Source of the DNA: Rothia sp. ZJ932
Lineage (GTDB): Bacteria > Actinomycetota > Actinomycetes > Actinomycetales > Micrococcaceae
Direction: 5' to 3'
Length of the DNA: 64,000 bases
Assembly: GCF_016924835.1 (NCBI RefSeq)
Contig: NZ_CP070480.1
Coordinates: 124,001-188,000 of the forward strand
The notes below the pieces were generated by a model. That model ran no database searches and was not told the DNA's origin. It saw only the letters and a program-made list of their open reading frames with translations. The stretch's first letter is position 1, and each line of letters starts with the position of its first letter. Positions 1 to 7,903 of this stretch are shown in pieces. The translations under genes were made by a program, and so were the position numbers.

Positions 1-258
1 TAGGCTTCACGGCTTAGACACTGATGTGGGCAGTTACTGTCGCGGTGGGTAGTTCAGCTGCCTGTTTGCGTGGGTAATTGCCCGCTGTCGTAGGGTGCTG
101 AGTGGGCACGTCCGCCCGTTTTTTGGGTTTTGTCTCACTTATGCCTTGGAATCGCGGGGTATGCTTGCTCCCGGTGGCGTGGGCACAAGTAGACTGGTGG
201 GAATACGTAATTACATAAATAATTCGCGCCCTTGTCAGGGGGCTTGAAAGGATTTACT
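1..258. other. Upstream region of fprA, no gene seen
   Basis: I see no convincing gene here. It may hold the 3' flank of an upstream gene outside the window. A short GC-rich dyad followed by a T run (about 104-125) could be a weak terminator, and one copy of the recurrent CGTCCGCC motif lies at 108-117. The purine-rich GAAAGGA at 246-252 is the ribosome binding site that decides the fprA start. Confidence 0.5.
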
Positions 259-1659
259 GTGTCTGAAGCTTTGCGCCCCTTGCGCGTTGCGGTTATTGGT
301 GGCGGTCCGGCTGGTATTTACACCGCCGATATTCTCACCAAGTCTGAAGAGGTTCGCTCGGGTGAGGTGGAGGTTTCCATTGATATCTTTGACCGTTACC
401 CTGCGCCTTTTGGTTTGATTCGTTACGGTGTTGCCCCTGACCATCCCCGCATTAAGGGCATCATTACCGCTCTGCACAAGGTGCTTGATCGCGGCGATAT
501 TCGCTTCTTCGGCAATGTTGATTACGGTACTGATCTGAACCTGGCTGAGTTGCGCGAACACTACGACGCAATTATCTTCGCTACCGGTGCTATTAAGGAT
601 GCGTCGCTGGATATTCCCGGCATTGGCCTTGAGGGTTCTTTCGGTGCGTCTGACTTCGTCTCATGGTATGACGGTCACCCCGATTACCCCCGCGAGTGGC
701 CCCTGAACGCCAAGGAAATCGCGGTTATCGGTAACGGTAACGTGGCGCTGGACGTTGCGCGTGTGCTCTCTAAGCACGCCGATGACATGCTGGTGACTGA
801 GATTCCCGATAACGTCTACGAGGGTTTGAAGAGCTCCCCGGTCACTGACGTTCACGTTTTCGGACGTCGCGGCCCGGCGCAGATTAAGTTCACCCCGCTT
901 GAGCTGCGCGAACTTTCGCACTCACGCGACGTTGATATTGTTCTCTACGAAGAGGACTTCGAATTTGATGAGGCGTCGGACGCACTGGTTCAAGAAAACA
1001 ACCAGGTCAAGACTATGATGAAGACCCTCACCACCTGGCTCACCGACCAGGAAGAGTCAGAGCAGACCGCTTCGCGTCGCTTGCACCTGCACTTCTTGCA
1101 GTCACCCGTTGAGGTCTTGGGTGAAGACGGCAAGGTCGTTGGCATCAAGATGGAACGCAACGAACTTGATGGCAAAGGCGGAGTCCGTGGCACCGGCGAC
1201 TACACCGAGTACCCCATGCAGGCTATCTACCGTGCGGTGGGCTACTTCGGTTCAGAGCTGCCCGAGGTTCCCTTCGACGAGCGTCGCGGCATCATCAGCA
1301 ACAACGAAGGTCGCGTCACCGATGAAAATGGTGAGCACATTCCCGGTCTCTACGCATCAGGTTGGATTAAGCGCGGCCCTGTAGGTCTCATCGGTCACAC
1401 CAAGGGTGATGCGCTCGAAACCATTACCCACCTGCTAGAGGACCGCGAAAACCTCTACACCGCCACCGAACCCAACGCCGACGCCCTCACCGACTACCTC
1501 GATTCCAAGGGCATCGAATACACCACCTGGGAAGGCTGGCACAAACTCGACGACCACGAAAAAGCCCTCGGCGCAGCAGCCAAGGACGCCGCGGGGGAGC
1601 CGAGAGCCCGCGTTAAGGTAGTAGACCGTGAAGAGATGAAGAAAATCTCACGCGGCTAG
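259..1659 (+). CDS. fprA: Ferredoxin/flavodoxin--NADP+ reductase, FprA type
   Basis: A flavoprotein that moves electrons between NADPH and ferredoxin or flavodoxin in the cytoplasm. The 466-aa length fits the mycobacterial FprA / adrenodoxin reductase family. The FAD-binding IGGGPAGIY motif is at residues 13-21, a second dinucleotide site (GNGNVALDVAR) lies near residue 165, and the C-terminal GWIKRGPVGLIGHTKGDA block is typical of the family. I chose GTG 259 because GAAAGGA lies 6 nt upstream; an in-frame TTG at 232 has no ribosome binding site. It is monocistronic, ending at a strong hairpin shared with the convergent gene. Confidence 0.93.
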   Translation: MSEALRPLRVAVIGGGPAGIYTADILTKSEEVRSGEVEVSIDIFDRYPAPFGLIRYGVAPDHPRIKGIITALHKVLDRGDIRFFGNVDYGTDLNLAELREHYDAIIFATGAIKDASLDIPGIGLEGSFGASDFVSWYDGHPDYPREWPLNAKEIAVIGNGNVALDVARVLSKHADDMLVTEIPDNVYEGLKSSPVTDVHVFGRRGPAQIKFTPLELRELSHSRDVDIVLYEEDFEFDEASDALVQENNQVKTMMKTLTTWLTDQEESEQTASRRLHLHFLQSPVEVLGEDGKVVGIKMERNELDGKGGVRGTGDYTEYPMQAIYRAVGYFGSELPEVPFDERRGIISNNEGRVTDENGEHIPGLYASGWIKRGPVGLIGHTKGDALETITHLLEDRENLYTATEPNADALTDYLDSKGIEYTTWEGWHKLDDHEKALGAAAKDAAGEPRARVKVVDREEMKKISRG

Positions 1660-1703
1660 ATTCTTAGATTTAGCTAGGTTAGTTACCTCTAACCACTCAC
1701 GCG

Positions 1704-1751
1704 AAGGGAGCTTTGGGCAGCTTCTGTACAGAAACTGCCCAAAGCTCCCTT
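1704..1751. terminator. Bidirectional terminator between fprA and lactone oxidase
   Basis: A perfect 17-bp inverted repeat (1704-1720 / 1735-1751) with a 14-nt loop. T or A residues flank both sides, so it can serve both convergent genes. Confidence 0.85.
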
Positions 1752-1763
1752 TTATGTACCTGC

Positions 1764-3089
1764 TTAGCCCAGCAGAACTTTTTCGAGGTAGGGGTTTAAG
1801 AAGGTGCCGTGTGGGTCGAGTTCTTCGCGTAGTTGGGTGAAAAACTCAAACTCTGGGTAGAGCGTGCTGAGGGACGCGGCACCCTGAGTGTGCAGCTGAC
1901 CCCAGTGGGGGCGTCCGCCGTGGGCTTTGAAGATGTCTTCGATGAATTTGAAAGTCTCAGTGTAGGGGAAGCGCCAGTATTCGCGTACTGAGATGAAGCC
2001 GGTCGGGCGTCCGTAGGCAGGCGAGAGCGGAATATTGTCTGCCGCCGCTGATCGCACCACGAGAGGGTAAGAGAGCGTGAAGGGAGCCTGGGGCAGAACC
2101 CCCCGCAGTTCGTCGAGCACACCCTGAATCTGCGTAATATCAAAGGCGTATTCCATGTTATTCTGGCGCACTCGGCGGTTGATGGTGAAAACCTCAGGCG
2201 CTAGATCGGCGTAGCGGCGGTTGCCTCGGCCCATAGCGGTTGCTACATGACTGACTTTCTGCGCGGCGGGAACTTTAGTGCCGAGCATCAGTAGCGGTTC
2301 AAAAATTCCGTTGTTCACAAGGGTGTCTCTGCCGTGGCGGCGCAGGCGGCTCAGCTGGGCGTAGTGGGGTTCAAAGCCTTCGGGCAGCAGTTGCAGGTGC
2401 GTGAGACGGCGGGTGCGTACTTTGTCAGAGCCGGGCATCCAGCTCACTTCGTAGTGGTCAGCGCCTTCGGAGCGTTCAACGAAGCTGGACATGATGGTGT
2501 TGTAGGCGTGGCGGCGTTCAGCGGTGTGCAGGCGGAACATTGGCACCACCCTAAAAGTAATGCTGACTAGCACACCCAAAGCGCCCAGACCCACTAGAGC
2601 TGCCCTGAAAATCTCGGGGTTGAGATCGTGTGAGCACTCCACCAGATCGCCCTCACTGCTAACCATCACGAAAGACTCTACCTGCGTGGCGATAATGCCA
2701 TACCTCAGCCCGGTGCCGTGGGTGCCGGTGGTGACCGCGCCTGCCAGGGATTGCTCGCCCAAGCGTCCGAGATTCTCAAAAGCTAAACCGTAGTGGGCGA
2801 GTGTTTTATTAGCATCGAGGACGCTGGTGCCCGCCAAAAAAGTTGCGGTCAGTTGGTGTTTATCAATGTCAGTGAGACCCGTCAGAAAATCAAGGCGCAT
2901 GAGCTGATCGGTGGGCTGGGCAATAGCTGACGATGATTTTGAGTACCCCACCACTTTCAGCTTCTTACCAGCAGTGGACGCGGCCGTCACCGCAGCTTGC
3001 ACATCGGCAATTGATCGGGGAGTGAGCACCTGATCGGTGGTGAAAGTGTGCTGGTGTCCCCAGGTCGACCAGGTATGTTTTTCGCTCAC
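1764..3089 (-). CDS. FAD-dependent sugar-1,4-lactone oxidase (ALO/gulonolactone oxidase family)
   Basis: A 441-aa flavoenzyme of the D-arabinono-1,4-lactone oxidase / L-gulono-lactone dehydrogenase family, oxidising an aldonolactone. An N-terminal FAD_binding_4 (PCMH) domain spans about residues 20-190 with the TTGTHGTG stretch near 117. The C-terminal ALO domain ends with the family's HWGQLHT signature near residue 403. No signal peptide is visible, so it should be cytoplasmic. GTG 3089 is supported by an AGGAG a few bases upstream. The natural substrate cannot be told from sequence; some actinobacterial relatives are alditol or xylitol oxidases. Confidence 0.82.
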   Translation of the reverse strand: MSEKHTWSTWGHQHTFTTDQVLTPRSIADVQAAVTAASTAGKKLKVVGYSKSSSAIAQPTDQLMRLDFLTGLTDIDKHQLTATFLAGTSVLDANKTLAHYGLAFENLGRLGEQSLAGAVTTGTHGTGLRYGIIATQVESFVMVSSEGDLVECSHDLNPEIFRAALVGLGALGVLVSITFRVVPMFRLHTAERRHAYNTIMSSFVERSEGADHYEVSWMPGSDKVRTRRLTHLQLLPEGFEPHYAQLSRLRRHGRDTLVNNGIFEPLLMLGTKVPAAQKVSHVATAMGRGNRRYADLAPEVFTINRRVRQNNMEYAFDITQIQGVLDELRGVLPQAPFTLSYPLVVRSAAADNIPLSPAYGRPTGFISVREYWRFPYTETFKFIEDIFKAHGGRPHWGQLHTQGAASLSTLYPEFEFFTQLREELDPHGTFLNPYLEKVLLG

Positions 3090-3380
3090 AATAACTCCTT
3101 GAAACTGCGTTTGAGGTGCCTGTAGCAGGTGAACCTTTTCTTGTTTCTATTGTGACATTCTTAGCGCCAGATGAACTGTTGGCAGGGCAAAAACAGGGCA
3201 ATCGCGGTTCCATAAGGGTTGCTGGGAGTATGCGGGGTATACAATCACAATCCGATAAAAAGGGTTTTGACGGGGGCGCTGTTGTGCTGAAATGGGTTTA
3301 AAGAGAAAAGTTTTCGATTAACCGTAAAGCGCGGTGCTGGAAGTGTTATTTGCAGCGCTGCAATGAAAGGGGAATCCCCG

Positions 3381-3983
3381 ATGACTATTTTAACTCGAAC
3401 CAAGGTCTTGAAGACTGCTGCAGCAGCGGTGGGTGTCGCGTCCGCTCTGACTGCTGGACTCATTGCCCCCGCTCACGCGGTAGAGCCGGTCGAGAACCCG
3501 GCAGTCAGCTCGCCTGCTGCAGCCCAGCCAACCGGTAACGCTTACTACCAGCCTTTCGACGGTGGGGTGCATGTAAGGCATGATTTTCTGGGAACCCACA
3601 CCGTTCGGGGCGGAATTTTCGCGGCATGGCACACCAACCACTCCCTCACCGCCCGCGGTGCCAGCCAAGTCTCTGACCTCATGCCTACCACCAACGAAAC
3701 CCCTATTGCTGGAGGTTTCCAGCAAGCCTTTGGTCTAGCCAATCAGGGCCGCGGCTACTACTTCTGGAGCGAGGCAACCGGCGCCCACTTCGTTGATCTC
3801 GATACCGCAGCCGGTCAGTTTTACATCAAAAACGGCGGCCCCCAAGAACTGGGCTTCCCCACCGGCGAGGTTGTCACCGTTGATGGTGTGAGCGTCCTAC
3901 CCACACAGTACGGCGCTTTCACCGCCACCTTCAAAGACGGTGCAGCGATCGCCCAGTTCATACCCAACCCGGCGGGTAACTAA
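3381..3983 (+). CDS. Secreted LGFP-repeat protein
   Basis: A 200-aa exported protein. A basic N-terminus, a hydrophobic stretch and an AHA signal-peptidase-like site within the first 35 residues form a Sec signal peptide. The C-terminal half carries at least one LGFP repeat (GGPQELGFPTGE, followed by a short strand and QYGAFTATF). LGFP repeats are known from actinobacterial cell-surface proteins, where they are thought to help anchor proteins to the wall; a wall role here is inferred. ATG 3381 is preferred because AAAGGGGAA lies just upstream; an earlier in-frame ATG at 3363 overlaps that site. No partner genes are obvious. Confidence 0.75.
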   Translation: MTILTRTKVLKTAAAAVGVASALTAGLIAPAHAVEPVENPAVSSPAAAQPTGNAYYQPFDGGVHVRHDFLGTHTVRGGIFAAWHTNHSLTARGASQVSDLMPTTNETPIAGGFQQAFGLANQGRGYYFWSEATGAHFVDLDTAAGQFYIKNGGPQELGFPTGEVVTVDGVSVLPTQYGAFTATFKDGAAIAQFIPNPAGN

Positions 3984-4163
3984 GCACGTCATCACCCGGT
4001 GCTCAAACGCTGTTCAACTCCACCGAAATATTCAGTCACACCGGGGCGCAGGTGTGTTCTAAGTCAACAAACAGGACTACACTTGAAAGTAGAAAGCCCC
4101 CGGTGCTCACGGGTAAAGGCGCTCGCACCGGGCAGAAGTCCTCTTATAGAAGGAGCCCTAGCC

Positions 4164-5183
4164 ATGACCGCTGAATCTCACGAATCCTTTGGCGTACAAG
4201 CCGTAAGAAACCGCACTAACGAGGCTGACTTAGCCAATATCTCCGGTGAAATCATCGTTGGTCTTGACGGTTCAGAGCAGAGCTACGGCGGACTTCTATG
4301 GGCAGCCCACGAGGCGAAGCTACGCCAGGTGCCCCTGCGTATTGTGACTGCTTACTCCCTGCCAGTATTTACCGGTAGCGGCTTCGACTCAGGCTACACC
4401 GTTGTTGATGAAGAAGTACTTGAAGAGGGCGTCGCGCAGATTCTCGATGAAGCCCAGAAGCGCCTTGTCGCTCTCGCCGATGAGGTTGAGCTGCGCACCA
4501 GCGTCCAAACCGGCGATGCTTCAGTGATTTTGCTGGAACTCTCTAAGAGAGCTGAGCTGATGGTTGTCGGTTCTCGCTCGCACGGTTCTTTCTTGGGTCG
4601 TCTGCTAGGTACGGTTTCTACCTCTCTACCTGCTCACTCGCACTGCCCGACTGTTGCAGTTCCGCAGTCTTACGCTGAGAAAATCGCTGACAACCCCGCG
4701 GTTCTCAATGAAAAGCAGCCGGTGGTTGTGGGTTCTGACGGTTCTGATCAGGCGCGTATAGCGATGCTCAAAGCGGCAGAAGAAGCTGAACGCCGCGGTG
4801 TGAAGTTGGTGTTGGTTAATGCTTTGGCACCGTACACGGGCGCTCTTAACTGGGTTCCTGCGGCGGTTGATTTCGAAGCTGTATACCGCGAGATTGCTGC
4901 TCTGCAGCGCAAAGCTGCCGAATGGATCCGCAGTTACTTTCCCTCTCTTGAGATTGAGTTCAAACTTATCGACGGCTCACCAGCACAGGTTTTGGTTGAA
5001 GAGGGTAAGAACGCTTCACTCATGGTGGTGGGCACACGCGGACGCGGCGGCTTGGCGGGTATGGTGCTGGGCTCGACCTCTCAGGGCGTACTGCACCACG
5101 CGCATACTCCTCTCATGGTCGTCCCTGAGCTGGAAGATTCCCGCATTGAGAATGCTCCCTCCGCAGATATCACCTGGGGCTAG
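4164..5183 (+). CDS. Tandem universal stress protein (two UspA domains)
   Basis: A 339-aa cytoplasmic protein with two UspA domains (about residues 25-165 and 185-325). Each ends with the ATP-binding pattern G-2x-G-9x-G(S/T): GSRSHGSFLGRLLGTVS in the first half and GTRGRGGLAGMVLGSTS in the second. Both domains are therefore predicted to bind nucleotide, as in mycobacterial two-domain Usp proteins. ATG 4164 is chosen for AGGAG at 4151-4155; longer in-frame readings upstream lack a ribosome binding site. The gene stands alone and ends at a strong terminator. Its exact stress role is unknown. Confidence 0.87.
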   Translation: MTAESHESFGVQAVRNRTNEADLANISGEIIVGLDGSEQSYGGLLWAAHEAKLRQVPLRIVTAYSLPVFTGSGFDSGYTVVDEEVLEEGVAQILDEAQKRLVALADEVELRTSVQTGDASVILLELSKRAELMVVGSRSHGSFLGRLLGTVSTSLPAHSHCPTVAVPQSYAEKIADNPAVLNEKQPVVVGSDGSDQARIAMLKAAEEAERRGVKLVLVNALAPYTGALNWVPAAVDFEAVYREIAALQRKAAEWIRSYFPSLEIEFKLIDGSPAQVLVEEGKNASLMVVGTRGRGGLAGMVLGSTSQGVLHHAHTPLMVVPELEDSRIENAPSADITWG

Positions 5184-5218
5184 GGAACGCATATAGACAA
5201 AGTTTTCTAAAGCTGAAA

Positions 5219-5284
5219 ACAGCAGGGTAGCGTCGGCGATGTTCTTATGGTGAGTGCATCGGCGGGCTATCCTGCTGTCTTTTA
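5219..5284 (+). terminator. Terminator of the universal stress gene
   Basis: A long dyad: ACAGCAGGGTAGC at 5219-5231 pairs with GCTATCCTGCTGT at 5266-5278, with an inner GGCGATG/CATCGGC pairing, followed by CTTTT. Confidence 0.8.
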
Positions 5285-5519
5285 AAAATTTGAGAAATTT
5301 TTGGAAGAAATTTATCTGCTCTAAATGTTGGCTTTGGTTAGGGTAAATAGTTTTCTGTGTAAAGTATATTTGCAATTTTTTGTGCTCTGGGTAACCAAAA
5401 AGCACCGTTTGGGGTGGGTTTTGGCTATTTTTCGATTTGCGCGGTCTTTTAATCTCCCGTAGAGTATTACTTGTTCGAGCGACGAACCGAAGAAAATAAA
5501 GTTCGAAGTTAGCGAATAG
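5285..5519. other. AT-rich spacer before the tRNA cluster
   Basis: No gene is seen. The sequence is strikingly AT-rich compared with its surroundings, as expected upstream of a strong stable-RNA promoter. A minus-strand open frame covers this stretch but runs into the tRNA-Glu gene and the stress gene, so I do not call it. Confidence 0.6.
5437..5465 (+). promoter_or_regulatory. Probable promoter of the tRNA-Glu-Asp-Phe operon
   Basis: TTGCGC at 5437-5442 and TAGAGT at 5460-5465 are separated by exactly 17 nt. They lie about 55 nt upstream of tRNA-Glu, in an AT-rich context. Confidence 0.6.
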
Positions 5520-5592
5520 GCCCCCATCGTCTAGCGGCCTAGGACGCCGCCCTTTCACGGCGGTAACACGGGTTCAAATCCCGTTGGGGGTA
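5520..5592 (+). tRNA. tRNA-Glu (TTC)
   Basis: A 73-nt cloverleaf with acceptor arms GCCCCCA/TGGGGGT, anticodon TTC in CCTTTCAC, and a T-loop GGTTCAAATCC. CCA is not encoded. It is first of three tRNAs in one probable transcript. Confidence 0.95.
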
Positions 5593-5594
5593 CA

Positions 5595-5644
5595 GTGAAT
5601 CTTGCGAAAGATTCACGGCCTTATTCAAAACCTCGGTTTTGAAT
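5595..5644 (+). other. Two tetraloop hairpins in the Glu-Asp tRNA spacer
   Basis: GTGAATCTT/AAGATTCAC (5595-5616, loop GCGA) and ATTCAAAAC/GTTTTGAAT (5623-5644, loop CTCG) are two back-to-back perfect 9-bp hairpins. They fill almost the whole spacer and are likely RNA-processing structures (inference). Confidence 0.6.
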
Positions 5645-5648
5645 GTTA

Positions 5649-5722
5649 GGCCCCGTAGCGCAGTTGGTTAGCGCGCCGGCCTGTCACGCCGGAGGTCGCG
5701 GGTTCAAGTCCCGTCGGGGTCG
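5649..5722 (+). tRNA. tRNA-Asp (GTC)
   Basis: A 74-nt cloverleaf with acceptor GGCCCCG/CGGGGTC, discriminator G, anticodon GTC in CCTGTCAC and T-loop GGTTCAAGTCC. CCA is not encoded. Confidence 0.95.
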
Positions 5723-5779
5723 CTCCGACCGCGTATTCTTTCGAGAATCGCGGTTGTGGCATATCTAAGCGATGTGCCT

Positions 5780-5852
5780 GGCTCTGTAGCTCAGTTGGTA
5801 GAGCGTGCGACTGAAAATCGTAAGGTCACCGGATCGACGCCGGTCGGAGCCA
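5780..5852 (+). tRNA. tRNA-Phe (GAA)
   Basis: A 73-nt cloverleaf with acceptor GGCTCTG/CGGAGCC, discriminator A and anticodon GAA in ACTGAAAATC. The T-loop reads GGATCGACGCC, with GAT in place of the usual GTT before the loop, yet the arm still pairs. It is last of the cluster. Confidence 0.93.
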
Positions 5853-5853
5853 C

Positions 5854-5968
5854 GAACCTATTCCCCAGGCTTCTACAGTGGGAATAGGTTCTTCCCAATT
5901 AACGGGAAAATTTTTCAAGCCCTAGCGGTTACCTTGTATGAGGTGAAGCGCGAGGGCTTTTTCTTTTT
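5854..5968 (+). terminator. Tandem hairpins ending the tRNA operon
   Basis: A perfect 12-bp repeat at 5854-5865/5880-5891 directly follows tRNA-Phe. A second dyad AAGCCCT...AGGGCTT (5917-5923/5953-5959) ends in a T-rich run and is the likely intrinsic terminator. Confidence 0.7.
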
Positions 5969-6090
5969 AAGTTTTACCTCTTCTGTTCTTGCGATTCTCC
6001 TTTAATTGCATGATTCACCCCGTGTGTATGGGCGAATCGTGCATCTAAAGGTGACTTACGGGTTTGCTGCCACTTGAAAGCGTATCGTTT

Positions 6091-6114
6091 TTCGATATGC
6101 TTAACCATATCGAA
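6091..6114. promoter_or_regulatory. Operator-like palindrome upstream of the Xre regulator
   Basis: TTCGATATG at 6091-6099 and its exact complement CATATCGAA at 6106-6114 are separated by CTTAAC. Further half-site-like ATATCGAATATCAATATG continues to 6124. Its place 40 nt before a small HTH gene suggests autoregulation (inference). Confidence 0.55.
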
Positions 6115-6153
6115 TATCAATATGTTAAGGGCTAAGAAAGGACGTGAGGACGC

Positions 6154-6393
6154 GTGCCACCGCTTGAAGAGCACCGCATCAGGTGTCACCTGGACGAGCT
6201 GCTAGAGCAGCGCTCTATGAGCTTGGTGGAGCTTTCAGACAGGGTGGGCATCTCCGTCGCTAACCTTTCGATCCTTAAAAATAACCGTGCCAAAGCAGTT
6301 CGATTTTCAACTCTTACCGCTTTGTGTGAGGTGCTGGGTTGCGCACCGGGTGACCTATTTTCTCTGGAAGGAGAGGCTCATGTTAAAGGTTAA
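6154..6393 (+). CDS. Small Xre-family regulator (YozG-like)
   Basis: A 79-aa protein made almost only of a Cro/C1-type helix-turn-helix: residues 20-60 (MSLVELSDRVGISVANLSIL, then FSTLTALCEVLGCAPGDLF) match the small regulators that travel with DUF2975 membrane proteins in Firmicutes and Actinobacteria. GTG 6154 follows GAGGA. The stop overlaps the start of the next gene by 14 nt, so the two are translationally coupled. The perfect palindrome at 6091-6114 is the best candidate operator. Confidence 0.85.
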   Translation: MPPLEEHRIRCHLDELLEQRSMSLVELSDRVGISVANLSILKNNRAKAVRFSTLTALCEVLGCAPGDLFSLEGEAHVKG

Positions 6394-6967
6394 AGATTAT
6401 TTTGGGTGCAATGCCCAAGAGGCTCAGCCCGCTGAAAACCACTTCTCTCTGCCGCTTGTATATAGCGGTGCGCTTCTAGTGTTTTTTGCTTATCTGGCGC
6501 TTCTGCAATGGCCTGCGTCTGGTATTCCCTCAGCCTTGCAACAGTACAACCTGCAACTTGAAGGCGGTACTTACTGGGTTGCTGATAAAGACCTACCTGC
6601 TTATGCGAAGGTTCTGGCATGGGTTGCTTTCGCCTGGAAGTTCTTTATCTACATCACGCTTACAGCGCTCATGTACCGGTTGGCACGTACCTTTTACACC
6701 AAGGCTGACTTTACTTCTCGCGTCTTCAAGACCCTGAAAGCAGCTCAGCTGACTTTACTCATTGGCATGATCGTTTATTCAATACTGGTGCATTTTGTGG
6801 GACGCGCAGTACAGCAGGCAAGCGGGTTAGCTGAATTTACGCAGATACCCACTTTCCTTTCAGACCAGGGTTTGCTGACTTTTCTTTTCTTGGTAGCGCT
6901 CTTCTTTATCGAGGGTGCGCTGCACCGTGGGCTGACGCTACAGGAGGACGTGGACGCCACCATCTAG
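6380..6967 (+). CDS. DUF2975 family membrane protein
   Basis: A 195-aa integral membrane protein with four predicted helices (about residues 25-45, 75-100, 120-143 and 163-185) and the DUF2975 layout. Function of the family is unknown; it nearly always follows a small Xre regulator, as here. ATG 6380 lies inside the end of the regulator gene behind GGAAGGAGAGG. A longer reading from 6287 would overlap the regulator without a ribosome binding site. The pair may form a membrane-sensing switch, but that is conjecture. Confidence 0.8.
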   Translation: MLKVKDYFGCNAQEAQPAENHFSLPLVYSGALLVFFAYLALLQWPASGIPSALQQYNLQLEGGTYWVADKDLPAYAKVLAWVAFAWKFFIYITLTALMYRLARTFYTKADFTSRVFKTLKAAQLTLLIGMIVYSILVHFVGRAVQQASGLAEFTQIPTFLSDQGLLTFLFLVALFFIEGALHRGLTLQEDVDATI

Positions 6968-7039
6968 CTTCCTGCTTCCCGCTGCGCGCCCACTGGCGCC
7001 GAGATCCTGATTTATCGCTGAGCCGGTTGCGGGGAGAGC

Positions 7040-7834
7040 CTAGCTCAGCTCCACTACTACGGGAGTATGATCGGACGCACCCGAACCGGCACGTTCGTCC
7101 TTATCAATGAACGCACCGCTCACGCGCGCAGCTAATGCGGGAGAGAGTAACTGAAAATCGATGCGCATGCCTTCATCTTTAGCGAAGCGCCCCGCCTGGT
7201 AGTCCCAGTAGGTGAAGCCGGGGGCGCGTTCGCGCACCGGATCAACCAGCCCGGTGTCTAAAAACCCGTTAAAGGCATCGCGCTCAGGGGCAGAGATATG
7301 TGTGAGTTCGTTGTCTAAAAAGTACTGGACGTCCCACACATCTTCATCGCGTGGTGCCACGTTCCAGTCACCCACTAGGGCAAATTCTGCGGCAGAATCA
7401 GCATTAAGCCAGGTTTCAACATTACCGCGCAGAGCATCCAGCCAACGCAGCTTGTAATCCATATGCGGGTCGGTGAGTCCGCGCCCATTGGGCACATAAA
7501 GACTCCACACCCGCACCCCACCGCAGGTTGCACCTATAGCGCGGGCCTCCAAAACCTCGTCCTCACCGGGCTTACCGAACACCGGCTGATTCTCGAAGCC
7601 GCGCTGAACGTCCTCAAGACCTACGCGCGAGGCAATGGCAACACCGTTCCACTGGCTGAGCCCAAAATGCGCTACCTCGTAGCCCATGAACTCAAAAATC
7701 TCTGACGGAAAATTGACGTCCGTACATTTGGTTTCTTGAATGGCGAGCACATCGACGTCACTGCGCTCTAACCATTCTTCAACGCGTTCGGCGCGGGCAC
7801 GCAGAGAGTTCACATTCCAGGTAGCAATTTTCAT
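7040..7834 (-). CDS. xth: Exodeoxyribonuclease III
   Basis: A 264-aa AP endonuclease / 3'-5' exonuclease of base excision repair. The family motifs are visible: TWNVNSLRA at the N-terminus (metal-binding Asn), IQETK near residue 35 (catalytic Glu), NGRG, GDWNVAP near 155, and GASDHTPVVVE at the C-terminus with the catalytic Asp-His. The length is typical. ATG 7834 is preceded at 7 nt by TAGGGT (7842-7847 on the minus strand), so the gene may be leaderless. It converges with the DUF2975 gene. Confidence 0.93.
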   Translation of the reverse strand: MKIATWNVNSLRARAERVEEWLERSDVDVLAIQETKCTDVNFPSEIFEFMGYEVAHFGLSQWNGVAIASRVGLEDVQRGFENQPVFGKPGEDEVLEARAIGATCGGVRVWSLYVPNGRGLTDPHMDYKLRWLDALRGNVETWLNADSAAEFALVGDWNVAPRDEDVWDVQYFLDNELTHISAPERDAFNGFLDTGLVDPVRERAPGFTYWDYQAGRFAKDEGMRIDFQLLSPALAARVSGAFIDKDERAGSGASDHTPVVVELS

Positions 7835-7903
7835 GGTTTTAACCCTACCCGAACCGCGAAAACCGATAGTCTGGGTTAAGAAGTCATTGTAGGAGAGGTT
7901 GCT

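Noticed and set aside
5016-5558. A 180-aa minus-strand open frame
   Set aside because: It runs through the tRNA-Glu gene, the terminator and the end of the stress protein gene, and has no family resemblance or ribosome binding site.
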